From the NCBI GenBank assembly GCA_963715045.1, contig CAVQRC010000009.1, positions 468,622-532,621 on the forward strand: a DNA stretch of 64,000 bases, in the 5' to 3' direction. The translations under genes were made by a program, and so were the position numbers. Each line of letters begins with the position of its first letter. Positions within the stretch are counted from its first letter, which is position 1. Below the pieces are notes generated by a model, which was not told the DNA's origin, searched no databases, and was given only the letters and a program-made list of their open reading frames with translations. Positions 42,201 to 53,444 of the stretch are shown here, piece by piece. The DNA is from CAVQRC01 sp963715045. Its GTDB lineage: Bacteria > Planctomycetota > Planctomycetia > Pirellulales > Lacipirellulaceae.

Positions 42201-45200
42201 TCAGTAGCGGGTGATCGTCTCGTGCAGGTTGAGGATCGCCCGTGCGACGGCCGTCCAGGCGGCCAGTTCGACCGCGTTCTCGCGATCCGCTGCGGCGATC
42301 CCGGCCTTGGCGAGTGCCTCGGCAGCCGGCCGGTCACTGGCATACTCGGCGAGCTGTTCGGCGAACAGCGTCATGAGCACGCCAAGTTCGGCGTCGGTCG
42401 GCTCGCGCTGCAGGGCCTCGCGGATCGCGAAGCGGATCCGCGACTCTACCGCTGGGCCACCCTGATCAAGAATCCGGGCAGCGAACACGCGTGCGGCCTC
42501 GACGTAGGTCGGATCGTTGAGCAGCACGAGTGCGGCCAGTGGCGTATTTGAACGTGGTCGCTCGACGGTACACTCCTCGCGTGTCGGTGCGTCGAACGCC
42601 AGCAGGGCAGGGTGCAGGAATGTGCGGCACCAGTAGGTGTACAGGCCGCGGCGATACTGCGCCGGACCCGTGTCGTGCTGCCACTTCCGCTGCGGAAAAT
42701 TCAGATGATCCCAATAACCGGCCGGTTGATACGGTTTGACGCTCGGCCCACCGATTTCGGAATTGAGCAAGCCACTGATGGCCAGGGCGTTGTCGCGGAC
42801 CATCTCCGCATCGATCCGAAAGCGATTCTGCCGGCCCAGCCAGTCGTTTTCGGGATCGCCCGCCCGTTGGTCATCCCCGACCAGAGACGATTGCTGGTAC
42901 GTTGCCGACGACATCATCAGTCGCAGGATGTGCTTCGTATCCCACCCGCTGTCGATGAACTCGGTGGCCAGCCAATCGAGCAGTTCGGGATGCGACGGGA
43001 GTCGGCCCTTGGGCGCCGAAGTCGTCGAGCGTACGCACCAGCCCCCGGCCGAAAGCCAGCTTCCACAACCGGTTGACGTAAACGCGGGCCGTAAGCGGAT
43101 GGTCTGGCGAGATCAGCCACCGGGCCAGGTCGAGCCGCGTGGCGCGCCGATCCTGTTCCGCCTGCAGTTCTCCGAGAGCCCGCGGAATCCCCGGTTCGAC
43201 GATCTCGCCCGTATCGTCCAGCCAGTTGCCGCGGGCAAGGACGCGTACCGTTCGCGGTGCGACGGTCTGCGTGATCAGCATCCGCCGTGGGCCGCCATAT
43301 GCCTGCTGCCGCCTACGGAAGTCGTCGAGTTCGTCACGGACTTCAGCCAGCAGGGGTGTCTGCTGGCGAAAGTGCCCGCGTATCGTTTCTTGCTGTTCGT
43401 CGCTGCGCTCGGCCGGCGGTACCTTCGCGATCCGGAAGATGCTGGTCAGTGCCAGCGTGCTGTCCGCGGCGGCCGTCGCATTCTGGTCCGTTGCCGACCA
43501 GCGAAAGCGGCCAATGGTGTGCGAGACGCCAAATGACTGTGCCATCTCCAGGCGAATTTGCTTGCGTGCGTCACCTGTCACGGGCTTTTCGAACTCGAAG
43601 ATGGCCACGTGATTCTGATTGACATTCGGGAAGACGGCCCACCCCGTTTCCGGCTTGCCATCGATCGCGCCGGCCACGGGCGTGTCCTGCTGCGAAAAAT
43701 CGGCCGTCGCCCGCGAGAGTTTTACTGGCTGACCGTCAATCAGCACCTTCAGCTCGTTGAGTACGAAGTTGCCATTCGAACCTCGACCTGGACCGCCCGC
43801 AGGTAAGTCATCGTGGCGGAGCACTTCGAGCATGATCGCAGACACCTGCTTCAATTCCGACTCGGTCTCGATGACGAACGTCGCCCGATCAGGATTCGAA
43901 TCCGCTGCCAGCTTCGCGATACCGTCTGCCTGGATCTCAAACCCGGAGCCATGCTCATCGTGGACGGCGGCTGGCCGTAGCGTCTTCCACACATCCGGCG
44001 TGCCGGTGAGCGTTTGTTCCCACTCACGCTGGGCCGCGTCGACCTCGGCGTGAGGCTCGACCATGAACGCTTCCAATTCAGCGATCCGGGCATCAATCTC
44101 CGCCGCTTCGGTGTTGTGGCGGATTCGCCGCATGACGACCGCCGGTTGCTCGCCGACCGGAACTTCGGCCACATCGGCGAAAAAGGCCCCGAATTCGTAG
44201 AACTCGCGGGTGGTAAACGGATCGAATTTGTGGTCGTGGCACTGGGCACAGCCGAGCGTGATACCCATGAAGATCGCGGCCGTGTTGCGGACCCGATCTG
44301 CCTGATAGATGGCGATGTACTCCTGCGGTTCGGCGCCCCCCTCGCGGGTCGTCATGTTCAGGCGATTGAACCCCGACGCGATCTGCTCGACGTAGCTCGC
44401 ATCCGGAAGCAGATCGCCAGCGAGTTGTTGCGTCACGAATTGATCGAACGGCAGGTTGTCGTTGAACGCCTTGATGACCCAGTCGCGATACGAGTCATGC
44501 GGTCGATCGTTGTCGCCGTGGATTCCGTTCGTGTCGGCATAGCGGACGACGTCGAGCCAGTACATCGCCATGCGTTCTCCGAAGTGGTCGGAGTCGAGCA
44601 GTCGGTTGACGAGTTTCTCGACCGCTCGGGGCGACGCGTCGTTTTCGAATTCAGCGACCTCGGCGGGCGACGGCGGCAGCCCCAGCAGATCGAACGACAT
44701 CCGTCGGATCAGCTCCCGTCGCGTGGCGGCCGGGGCGGGGCTCTGTCCTCGATCTTCGAGCCGCCGGAGAATGAATTGGTCGATTGGATTTTCAATCCAC
44801 GCCGAGTCTTCGACTTGCGGCGGGTCAGGTTCGCCGCGCGGCCGAAATGCCCAGTGGATGTCGTACTCGGCTCCCTCGCCAATCCAGGCTCGCAGACGAT
44901 CGACCTGCTGGCTCGTCAAGCGTGGTTTGTGCGCGGTGGGCGGCGGCATCACGTAGTCGGCATCTTCGGACGTCACGCGGCGGATCAACTCGCTGCCGTC
45001 GGCGTCGCCCGGGGTAATCGCCTCGGTGATTGCCGATGCCCGCACGTCCAGACGCAGCTCGGCCTGACGGGCGGCCGGATCAGGTCCATGACACTGGAAG
45101 CAGTGCTCCGCGAGAATCGGCTGGATTTCGAGCGAGAAGTCGACTGCCGAGGCCCCGCCCCCTGCCAACAACCCCCAGATTCCCACCACCGCGATCAAGG

Positions 45201-45228
45201 TCTGAGTTGCGATTCGCACGTGAAACAT
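42201..45228 (-). pseudogene. PSD1 / planctomycete cytochrome C / DUF1549 / DUF1553 protein, apparent frameshift
   Basis: About 1008 residues with one indel. Signal peptide LIAVVGIWGLLAGGGASA, then the planctomycete cytochrome-C-like domain with heme motif CFQCHG near residue 43. DUF1549 follows (PIDQFILRRLEDRGQSPAP, MAMYWLDVVRYADTNGIHGD, LPFDQFVTQQLAGDLLP, GFNRLNMTTREGGAEPQEY), with CAQCHDHKFDP, a carbohydrate-binding-like middle, then DUF1553 (WLISPDHPLTARVYVNRLWKLAFGRGLVRTLDDFGAQG). There the frame shifts at about 43006, by one extra base in a GGGCC context, and the rest continues as RLPSHPELLDWLATEF, MMSSATYQQSSL and ALVLLNDPTYVEAARVFA to the stop at 42201. Partner of the DUF1501 gene. 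Probably active in the periplasm in polysaccharide-related redox; function not established. Confidence 0.87.
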
Positions 45229-45541
45229 TTTCGCGAATTCCGGGTAACACCTGTGTCAACTCGCCGCGGTCCTTGCCTGCCATGAAAACCGCGGAGGCCA
45301 TTGCTGCTGCTTGACCTCACATCATACGGTCTTGGCACCTGAGTTGCTAAGGACCCGCGTATCCACCTCCATTTGCGTTCCGGCCCCACGCTTTTGCGCA
45401 TTCTCCTCCGATTTCGTGAACTGCGAGAACTTCCGGCCGTAACGGTTGTCCATTGACGAGGGAATACCCCAGGCAACATTCACTCGACGCCGGCGAATAC
45501 CCTCGCAAGACAACGAAGACTCATGCAGGGAAACAGAGAGC
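45229..45541. other. Divergent intergenic region without clear features
   Basis: A 313-base space between the divergent PSD1-type gene (start 45228) and the gene at 45542. Frames running through it have no signal peptide, motif or good ribosome site. No repeat family noted elsewhere in the window is present. Confidence 0.4.
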
Positions 45542-45997
45542 ATGTACGCGCACGTCCTCGAGAAGCAGTTCGCCCGCATCGGCGCCCGCGCCGAAGTGCA
45601 GACGCCTGCGGATCGGTTTGAGACGCACCAGCTGGCGATTGAAGTCCGGGACGAAGGCGACGCGGAGCGGTTCGTCATCATCGTCAGTCCCCGCGTACTA
45701 AGTCGTCTGGCAATTGTCGACATCCAGCCCCGCGTTCGCCATCTGCTGCTGATGTCGCGTGAAGAGGGCGAGATCGAAACGTGCGTCTGCGGCCACAACG
45801 GTCGGCGGTGGTTCGCCGTGACGATCACCGCGGGCCAGGAAGTCCTGACGGTCAGGCGGGCCGTCCAGCTGCTGAGAGCGTCGCGTGTCGTGCGTCGGCC
45901 CGACCTTCCTCTGCGGGCCCGACTCGGCGGAAATACGGCGGCCAGCGGCACTCCCGGACTGCCCGGTCCGGTTTGCGGATCGGACCAGGTCGCGTAG
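45542..45997 (+). CDS. Conserved hypothetical protein
   Basis: A 151-residue protein starting at ATG 45542 (the frame is open further upstream, but that part looks like leader sequence). It opens MYAHVLEKQFARIGARAEV and has RFVIIVSPRVLSRLAIVDIQPRVRHLLLMSREEGEIETCVCGHNGRRWFAVTI. The last 50 residues (RPDLPLRARLGGNTAASGTPG) are low-complexity. The pattern suggests a small alpha/beta cytoplasmic protein with a CVCGH turn, but the family is not recognised. It precedes the sulfatase gene on the same strand by 47 bases. Confidence 0.55.
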   Translation: MYAHVLEKQFARIGARAEVQTPADRFETHQLAIEVRDEGDAERFVIIVSPRVLSRLAIVDIQPRVRHLLLMSREEGEIETCVCGHNGRRWFAVTITAGQEVLTVRRAVQLLRASRVVRRPDLPLRARLGGNTAASGTPGLPGPVCGSDQVA

Positions 45998-46044
45998 ATT
46001 GGAGCCCTCGCTTCCGTCATCAAGGCCCCGCCGTAGAGTCCCGC

Positions 46045-47488
46045 ATGTTCCGCTCTGTCTGTCTCCTTGTCGCCCTTCTGGCTTGCTGGCCCGCGATCGC
46101 CGCGGGAACGAAGCCGAACCTGGTCGTGATCTTCATCGACGACATGGGTTATGCCGATATCGGACCGTTCGGAGCGACTGCCTATCCGACACCGCACCTC
46201 GACGAGATGGCACGCGAGGGAATGGTGTTCACCGACTTCAATTCGACGACCGCCGTCTGTTCGGCATCGCGGGCGGCACTCTTGACCGGCTGTTATCACC
46301 ATCGCATCGGAATCCACGGCGCGCTCGGGCCCAATTCGAAACAGGGAATCAACGCCGACGAACTCACGCTCGCCGAGTTGTGCCGCCGCCACGGCTACGC
46401 GACGGCCATCTTCGGCAAGTGGCACCTGGGCCACCATCACAAGTTTCTCCCGCTGCAACATGGTTTCGACGAGTACTACGGCCTGCCCTACTCGAACGAC
46501 ATGTGGCCGTTCCATCCGGATCTGGCCCGGTTTCCAACCGAGACCGAGCGGCGAAAGCGAGGCTATCCCGACCTGCCGTTGTACGAAAACAACGAGATCA
46601 TCGACCCGGTCGTCACGGCCGAGGATCAGGCGAACTTGACGACCGACTACACGCGAGCGGGCCGTCGACTTTATCGACCGCAACAAGGACCGGCCGTTTT
46701 TCCTGTACGTGCCGCACTCGATGGTCCACGTTCCGCTGTTCGTTTCCGACAAGTTCAAAGGCAAAAGCGACCGGGGCCTGTTCGGCGACGTCGTGATGGA
46801 AGTCGATTGGTCAGTCGGCCAGATCATCGACGCCATCGATCGCCACGGGCTCAAAGAAAACACGCTTGTCGTGTTCACATCCGACAATGGGCCGTGGCTC
46901 AGCTACGGCGACCATGCCGGCTCGGCCGCACCCCTTCGCGAAGGGAAGGGGACGATGTGGGAGGGCGGCTATCGCGTGCCGTGCGTGATGCGGTGGCCGG
47001 GCGTGATTCCAGCCGATTCGACCTGCGACGAGCTGGCCGGCACGATCGACATCCTGCCGACGATGGCCGCCATCCTCGGCGATACCTCGATCCAGGATCG
47101 AATCATTGACGGCAAGGACATCGGACCCTTGATGCGCGGCGAGCCTGGCGCCGTGAGCCCCCACGATCGCTTCTACTGCTATTACGGCGGCGGTGAATTG
47201 CAGGCGGTTCGCGACCGCCGCTACAAGCTCCACTTCCCGCACCAGTACCGCACGCTCGAGGGCCGGCCGGGCGGGACCGGGGGCACGCCCGTCAAATACT
47301 CCCAGGCAAAAACCGGCGTGGAACTCTACGACCTCAAGAACGATGTTGGCGAAACGACGAACGTCGCCGAGCAGCATCCGGACGTCGTCGCCCGATTGCA
47401 GAAGATCGCCGAAGAAGCCCGTGAGGATCTCGGCGACAAGCTCACCGGCCGCACCGGCAAGAACCTCCGACCCGCCGGCCAACTCTAA
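46045..47488 (+). pseudogene. Formylglycine-dependent sulfatase, apparent frameshift
   Basis: A sulfatase of about 481 residues if repaired. It has a signal peptide (FRSVCLLVALLACWPAIAAG) and the metal-binding start LVVIFIDDMGYADIGPFGA. The active-site motif CSASRAALLTGCYHHRIG has the Cys that is converted to formylglycine; next are IFGKWHLGHHH, and DNGPWLSYGDHAGSAAPLREGKGTMWEGGYRVP downstream. At about 46660, in CGAGCGGGCCG, the frame shifts by one; the part before ends TDYTRAGR and the part after resumes at VDFIDRNKDRPFFLYVPHSMVHVP and runs to NLRPAGQL. Exported sulfatases in planctomycetes remove sulfate from algal polysaccharides. A repeat B copy follows the stop directly. Confidence 0.88.
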
Positions 47489-47493
47489 CCCGC

Positions 47494-47740
47494 AAAGCCC
47501 GGCTTCGGCAAAGCCCGGCTTCTTCCCGATCATGCCCGGCTTCGAGCAATCACGCGCGAAGCCGGGCTTTTTTGAACTGGAGACGACGACGGCGTTCACG
47601 ATGGCTGAGTGCTGCGTCGAATTCTCAGTCGGCTCTTGGCTGCGGCGGGTTCCATCGTGGTCTGGCAGCGCAAAGAATCCCGGCTTTTGGCCTGGCGATT
47701 CTGACGATGCTTTGTACCTGAAAAAGCCGGGCTTCGGGCC
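47494..47740 (+). repeat. Repeat element B, single copy
   Basis: Begins 6 bases after the sulfatase stop with a half-element (AAAGCCCGGCTTCGGC), then AAGCCCGGCTTCTTCCCGAT at 47511, the terminator hairpin GCGCGAAGCCGGGCTTTTTT, and ends GAAAAAGCCGGGCTTCGGG at 47740. It is more diverged in the middle than the copies at 48761-49445. Confidence 0.8.
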
Positions 47741-47974
47741 GTGAGCGCTTCGAACGTACCTCTGGAAAGGGGGTTCAGCAGCGATCCCGCCCGAAAAATT
47801 CGAAAAAGCCACGGATTTTGCGCGAATCGGTACCCCACGAGGTCGCGCGTTTCACGTACATTGAGATCGATTTGATCGTCAAGTGAATTCTTCAATGAAT
47901 AGTTGAGAACTGGGTGTTCACTTGGTTTTCTCTGGATTGATACCCCTTATTTTGATCTCCGACGAGGCATCTAG
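47741..47974 (+). other. Leader region of the PEP-CTERM gene
   Basis: A 234-base region, unusually A/T-rich near its end (TTGAGATCGATTTGATCG, TTATTTTGATCTCCGACGAG), leading to the GAGG site before ATG 47975. Probably contains the promoter; a -10-like TTGATACCCC is seen but is not decisive. Confidence 0.35.
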
Positions 47975-48761
47975 ATGATTCAACGACGATTTCCCCTGAC
48001 CTTGCTGATCGCGGCCGCGTGCGGCGTGATGTGGATCCCTGCAGTCACCGCCGTGGCGTCGATTACGACCTATCGCTTGAATAATCATCCCGATGGAACC
48101 GAGCGGCCGCCACTTTACGGGCTGAGACTCGACGAGCTGATCGACGTCTCCGAGTGTAGCGGCACGAGGTCTTCACCTTTTCGTTCGATAGCACACTTGC
48201 CGGGGTCGGCATGTTTCTCGATTACGACGACATGGCCAATACGATCCGATTCGTGGAACGGCCTATGGCGGGCTGGATACGGGAACCGGATGGACTGATG
48301 CGGACTACGTGGGATTTTGGGATATCGATTTCACCTATCGCGACAACGTAAGCGTTTCCGGCGGCGACGATCTGGAGGTTACCGCGGACGACCCCAGCGA
48401 CAATTACGGAACGATCAAATTTGCTTCGACGACTACGAGCGGAATCACGCAGGGCGATACCTTCAATCTCGTCGACCAGGATGACAGCAATTTTTCGTTT
48501 CGATTCAACGATTCCGAAAACCATCGTCTGGGTGCCCACAGCCCGCCGCCGGCGAATACCGGTTTCTTCGTTGGTTGGGGATGGTTAAACCACGCTCCGT
48601 CACCCAACACTCCCAGCTCTCATGTCTATTCCAGCGATTGGCTGTTCACTGGGACGCTTGAAGATGAGCCCGGCGATTTTCCCGTCCCCGAGGCGACCAG
48701 CGTCGTCGTGTGGTCCTCGTTGGCGGTGCTGGGCCTGGTGTGGCGCCGCAAGAACGCCTAA
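47975..48761 (+). pseudogene. PEP-CTERM exported protein, apparent double frameshift
   Basis: Three reading-frame segments form one recognisable protein of about 261 residues. The first has a signal peptide (FPLTLLIAAACGVMWIPAVTA) and ITTYRLNNHPDGTERPPLYGLRLDEL. After about 48155 it moves to another frame, EVFTFSFDSTLAGVGMFLDYDDMANTI. After about 48253 it moves again, GLDTGTGWTDADYVGFWDIDFTYRDNVSVSGGDD. The C-terminus is a PEP-CTERM sorting signal: VPEATSVVVWSSLAVLGLVWRRKNA (motif, hydrophobic helix, basic tail), recognised by an exosortase encoded elsewhere. The stop codon TAA at 48759-48761 shares its last base with a repeat B copy. Function unknown, probably surface-associated. Confidence 0.75.
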
Positions 48762-49445
48762 AGCCCGGCTTCTTCCCAATCATGCCCGGCTTCGCGCCAC
48801 GCCGCGCGAAGCCGGGCTTTTTTCGTACCGGGTACCACCGACGGCGTTGCTGGATCTGACGCTGCGTTGGATTTCTCAGTCGGTCGTTGCTGCGGTGACT
48901 CTGATCGTGATCCGGCATCGCGAAGAATCCCGGCTTTTGGCTTGACGATTCTGACCGTGCTTTGTACTTGAAAAAGCCGGGCTTCGGCAAAGCCCGGCTT
49001 CTTCCCGATCATGCCCGGCTTCGCGCCACGCCGCGCGAAGCCGGGCTTTTTTCGTACCGGGTACCACCGCGGCGTTGCTGGATCTGACGCTGCGTTGGAT
49101 TTCTCAGTCGGTCGTTGCTGCGGTGACTCTGATCGTGATCCGGCAGCGCGAAGAATCCCGGCTTTTGGCTTGACGATTCTGACCGTGCTCTGTACTTGAA
49201 AAAGCCGGGCTTCGGCAAAGCCCGGCTTCTTCCCAATCATGCCCGGTTTCGCGCCACGCCGCGCGAAGCCGGGCTTTTTTCGTACCGGGTACCACCGCGG
49301 CGTTGCTGGATCTGACGCTGCGTTGGATTTCTCAGTCGGTCGTTGCTGCGGTGACTCTGATCGTGATCCGGCATCGCGAAGAAGCCCGGCTTTTGGCTTG
49401 ACGATTCTGACCGTGCTCTGTACTTGAAAAAGCCGGGCTTCGGCG
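48761..49445 (+). repeat. Repeat element B, three tandem copies
   Basis: Copies at 48761-48989, 48990-49217 and 49218-49445, period 228-229 bases and nearly identical. Each opens AAGCCCGGCTTCTTCCC, has the internal hairpin GCGCGAAGCCGGGCTTTTTT, then a conserved 160-base middle (TGGATTTCTCAGTCGGTCG, GATTCTGACCGTGCTCTGTA), and ends CTTGAAAAAGCCGGGCTTCGG. The array fills the gap between the PEP-CTERM stop and the nagA stop (49448). Confidence 0.9.
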
Positions 49446-49447
49446 CT

Positions 49448-50367
49448 TCAGGCAACCGCCGCGCGGGGGTTGGTGATCGTGAGCTTCGCGACATGTTCGG
49501 CGTCGAGGCTCAGCTTGTTGCGAAGATTGTCGACCACGGCCGGCATCGTCAGCGCCGAGCCAACCAGGTGGCTCTTGTCAGCGGCCCAGGTGGCCAGATT
49601 CTCGTCGACCACGACGGTCTGATCGGCCAGTTCGATAAGTCCCCGGTCCACATCCGGCGGCCGAAATCGCGTCGGTCACCACGAACGCCCGCTCGGGCCC
49701 GACAAGTCGCAGATAATTGCCGAGCGCCGGCAATGGGACGTGCACGCCGTCGGCGATGAATCCGACCCACAACCGGTCGGTGAGCGACAGGACCCGCTGG
49801 ATGATGTTGTCGTGGCGATGCATTTCGAGCGGGCAGCCGTTGCCGAGATGCGTGAACATCGCTAAGCCCCGCGTCGATCGCCGCCCGCAGTTCGTCGAGC
49901 GACGGGTTGCAGTGGCCGGCCGAGACGCAGATGCCCTCGTCGGCCAGCATTCGCGTGACGGCCAATTGCGGATCGCGTTCGGGCGCGAGCGTGACGATCC
50001 GGGTGAGGCCGCCGGCGGCTTCGAGCAAACGATTCATGACATCGGGCGAAGCCTGTTGCGCGGCGTCCGCCGGATGGGCACCGATGTAGCCAGGCTGCTC
50101 GTTGAGGAACGGCCCTTCGATGTGAATGCCCTGAATCACACGTTCGATCGCCGCGCTCAGCTGGCGGGCCTTGACGATGTTCTTGAGCCGTCGGCACATC
50201 TTCTCGAGGTCGGCCGTGATCACGGTCGCCAGGATCCCGTCCACGCCGTCAACTTCGAGTGCTTCGCAGGCGACGGTCAGCGCCTCGGCGTCGAGCACGT
50301 CGCTATTGAAATCAACGCCGAGATAACCGTTGACTTGCAGATCAAAGAAGCCCTGGCGCGCGGTCAT
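49448..50367 (-). pseudogene. nagA: N-acetylglucosamine-6-phosphate deacetylase, apparent double frameshift
   Basis: The amidohydrolase reads in three frames. From ATG 50367 (or 50379): MTARQGFFDLQVNGYLGVDFN, GVDGILATVITAD, IQGIHIEGPFLNEQPGYIGAHPADAAQ (Glu metal ligand), and GICVSAGHCNPSLDELRAAIDAGLS. After about 49862 the next frame gives MFTHLGNGCPLEMHRHDNIIQ (His-containing THLGNG, where most NagA have THLFNAM), GFIADGVHVPLPALGNYL and AFVVTDAISAAGCGPG (catalytic Asp). After about 49655 the third frame gives LIELADQTVVVDENLATWAADKSHLVGSALTMP and VAKLTITNPRAAVA. NagA removes acetate from GlcNAc-6-P in amino-sugar recycling. Repaired length would be about 305 residues, shorter than the usual 380. 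Confidence 0.8.
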
Positions 50368-50567
50368 GCACGACAGCATAAAGCAGCGAGGAGTCGAGGA
50401 GGAAGGAGTCAGGAGTCCGGGGACACACGCTGCTTTGGAGCCCCCGGCTTTGCCGGCAATGCCGAGGGCTCCGGTGGTTCTCGGGCGGTCCGGAGAATTT
50501 TCGCGTAACGCCCGCTCCTTATTCAGGTATGGCCCACTTTCCCCATTCCTGAAGGAGACCCACTCAG

Positions 50568-53350
50568 ATGTCCCACACCATCCGCGAACGCTCGGCACGC
50601 TTCCGCCGGTTCCGCTACAAACTCGTCCTGCTGGGCAGCGTCTCGGTGATGCTGTCGCCTCCCGGTTCACTTGAAGCCGTTCAATGGACCAACACGACCA
50701 ACGGCCACTACCTCGCGGGCAGTAGCTGGGCCGGGGGAGCCGTCCCCGCTTCCAATCAAGGCGCAGAATTTAACGCCTTCGGCGGTTCGCCCGTGCTGTG
50801 GGGAAACGGCAACACGACGTCAGCCAGTTTGAATGTCTCTCAGAACGATTTCATCTTTACCGGTTGCTGCGGCGCGGTCGGCATTCCGTTCACCCATACG
50901 GTCACGGGAAACACCATCATCGAAAGCAATGGCTCTCTGGCTCTCGGGTAACCGCCTGACGAACCGATGAACCTGACCACCCAAGGGGATCTGATCATCC
51001 GGAACTGGAGGACACTTGACGGCACGCTTTGGCAGCACGCTCAGCGGTTCTTGGGGTCACCGACGTGAGTGGCGGGACGCTGACGTTTGCCGACCCGAGC
51101 ACGCCAATTCTGAGCGCGTTGCGGGCATCAACGTTTCCAACAACGGACTGATCGACTTGTCACCGTTTAACTTCAATTTCAACAACGGTCGTTCATTGAC
51201 CGCTTCGAGTGGTGGGCAATTCTCGCTTGGCTGCCGCGACCATCGGAGGAGGGACTGCCGGTACTCTCACTGTCAATGGAGGCTCGTTCGAGACACCCGG
51301 TTCATTTACGGTCGGATCGCACGGTGTCGTGAATCTGAGCAGCGGCTCTATCAATGCTTCGTCGATGCGGGTGATCAACGACTACAACCAGAGCGGCGGA
51401 AGTTCGAATACGGGCTCCGGGGGCATCACGATTGATCCAACCGGCGATCTGACTCTCAACGGTGGAACGTTCCGCTTCGACGGAAACGTCGATATCAACG
51501 GCGGTCGCTTCGAGTTCAATGGTGGTACTTTCTCGACCGCCACGGGAGCGACCATCGGCGTCGCGAATAACGGCAGCTACGTCGTGAACAATACGGGATT
51601 GCTGATCAACTCCGATATCACGGCCAATCTCACCAGTGGTGGTCAGATGGCGGCCAACTCCCTGGTCATCGGCGGCAACGGCTCCGGGATGGTCAACGTC
51701 AATGGGGGTTCACTCTCGATGCCAGGTTCGTTGACCCTCGCCGGCGATGGATCCCTCCATGTTGGCAGCGGTTCGGTGAACGCCGGGTCGATGAGCGTTT
51801 CCGGAGAGATCGTCCATACGGGCGGCACCGCCAATACGGGCGCCGGCGGCATCGCCATCAATCCCGGCGGACTGCTTCGCTTAAACGGTGGGAGTTTTCG
51901 CTTTGACGGTGATGTGAATATCGATGGCGGTCGGTACGAGGCCATTTCGGGTACCTTTTCGACGGTCGCCAACGCCCTGATCAATGTCTCCAATAATGGC
52001 GTCTACGCATCAGATCTGGGGCTCTTGATCAACTCCGAGATCACCACGAATCTGACCAGCGGTGGACGCATTGAAGCATCCGTGCTTCAAGTCGGAGCCG
52101 CATCGCCCGGCGTGGTCACCGTCGATGGAGGGGTGATCGATTCACCGACTTCGGTGACCGTCTTCGACCAAGGTACGCTCAATTTGAATGATGGCGAAAT
52201 TATCGCGGGTTCGTTCTTCGACACGGCCGGTGGAACGTTCAACCACACGGGCGGCACGCTTACGGTCAATGGCGGTACGCTCGCAGTCCCAGCTGGCGGC
52301 TACAACATCACCGGCACGACAGGTGACGCTACGGTACGGCTGATCGGCACGGGAACTACGGACATTGACGGCGCGATCGCGGTGAATGATTCGGCCCGCT
52401 TACTTGCCGAGGCAGGACACACGCTCACGGCAGACGCCCTCGGCGTTCGCGCGGGTGGCCAATTCGAGCTCCATGGCGGAGCATCCTACTCCGGCGGCGA
52501 CGTACAGATCTTCGGAGACGGAGCTGTCGCGCCGGTCGCCGTCGTCGACGGGGCGAGTACGCTGCTGGAATCGAATGTAAATGTGGCCGCCGGGTTCAGC
52601 ACCCAGAACGGCCGATTGACACTTCGTAATGGCGGGCGGGTCGCTGCTCAAAACAACATCTTCGCAGGGCCATTGGGCCGTATCGAAGGTGAGGGCACGC
52701 TCCAGCCAGGTTTCAGGTTCTTCAACGACGGAACGCTCGCACCTGGTACTGGCACCGGGACGCTCACCATCGATGGCCGTGCGGACTTGAATTCAGGCGG
52801 CCGGTTGGAAATCGAGTTGGCCGGAACTTCTACCGAAGATTACGACTCACTGCATGTGATCGGCAACGCTTCGCTGGGCGGCACGCTCGATACAAGGTTG
52901 CTCGACGGCTTCGCTCTGGAGCCGGATCAACAGTTCGAAATCGTCGACATTGGCGGTTCGCGGTCCGGCACGTTCGGTGGGCTGGGTGAAGGCGCGCTGG
53001 TTGGTTTTGGCGTCCTGTACATCACCTACAACGGAGGCGATGGAAACGATGTCGAGCTGTTCACCGACTCTTTCGACGCCGACTTCGACTTCGACGGGGA
53101 CGTCGACGGGGAAGACTTCCTCGCCTGGCAGTCTGGATTCGGGATCACCTCGGGTGCGACCCTCGCCGACGGCGATGCGAACCGCGATGGCGTCGTAAAC
53201 GGCAATGACTTTTTGACCTGGCAGTCCGAGTTCGGCTCGATCGCCGGTGGCGCGGGTCTCGGCGGAAGTGCGGTACCAGAACCGGCCGCTGCGGGACTCT
53301 GCTTGCTGAGCCTGGTGGGCATCGTCTGCGGGCGTCGTCGCTTCGCGTAA
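50568..53350 (+). pseudogene. Beta-helix surface protein with dockerin repeats and PEP-CTERM signal, apparent frameshifts
   Basis: A surface protein of about 925 residues. It starts at ATG 50568 with an AAGGAG site and a signal peptide, then WTNTTNGHYLAGSSWAGG (autotransporter-like opening). Between 50951 and 51209 the frame changes at least twice (NLTTQGDLIIRNGGTLDG, then GLIDLSPFNFNFNNGRSLTASSGGQFSL). The long frame to 53350 is a right-handed beta-helix built of repeats of the form TLTVNGGSFETPGSFTVGS, GLLINSDITANLTSGGQM and GLLINSEITTNLTSGGRI. The end has two dockerin-type EF-hand repeats, DFDFDGDVDGEDFLAWQSGFG and DGDANRDGVVNGNDFLTWQS, then a PEP-CTERM signal (VPEPAAAGLCLLSLVGIVCGRRRFA). 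Likely anchored on the cell surface; ligand unknown. Confidence 0.82.
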
Positions 53351-53444
53351 CGCCGCGAATAATCGTTAGTCAAGAAGTCGCAGGGCCAGGGGTTTCGTCC
53401 CTGGCCCTGTGTGTTGGGCCGCGTCCCCCGCAAATAGAACCACG

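Noticed and set aside
40611..42551. 646-residue frame opposite the DUF1501 / PSD1 pair
   Set aside because: Antisense shadow with His/Arg/Gly-rich content typical of GC-rich reverse frames.
44014..45285. 423-residue frame opposite the PSD1 gene
   Set aside because: Same reason; the opposite strand carries heme motifs and conserved DUF1549 blocks.
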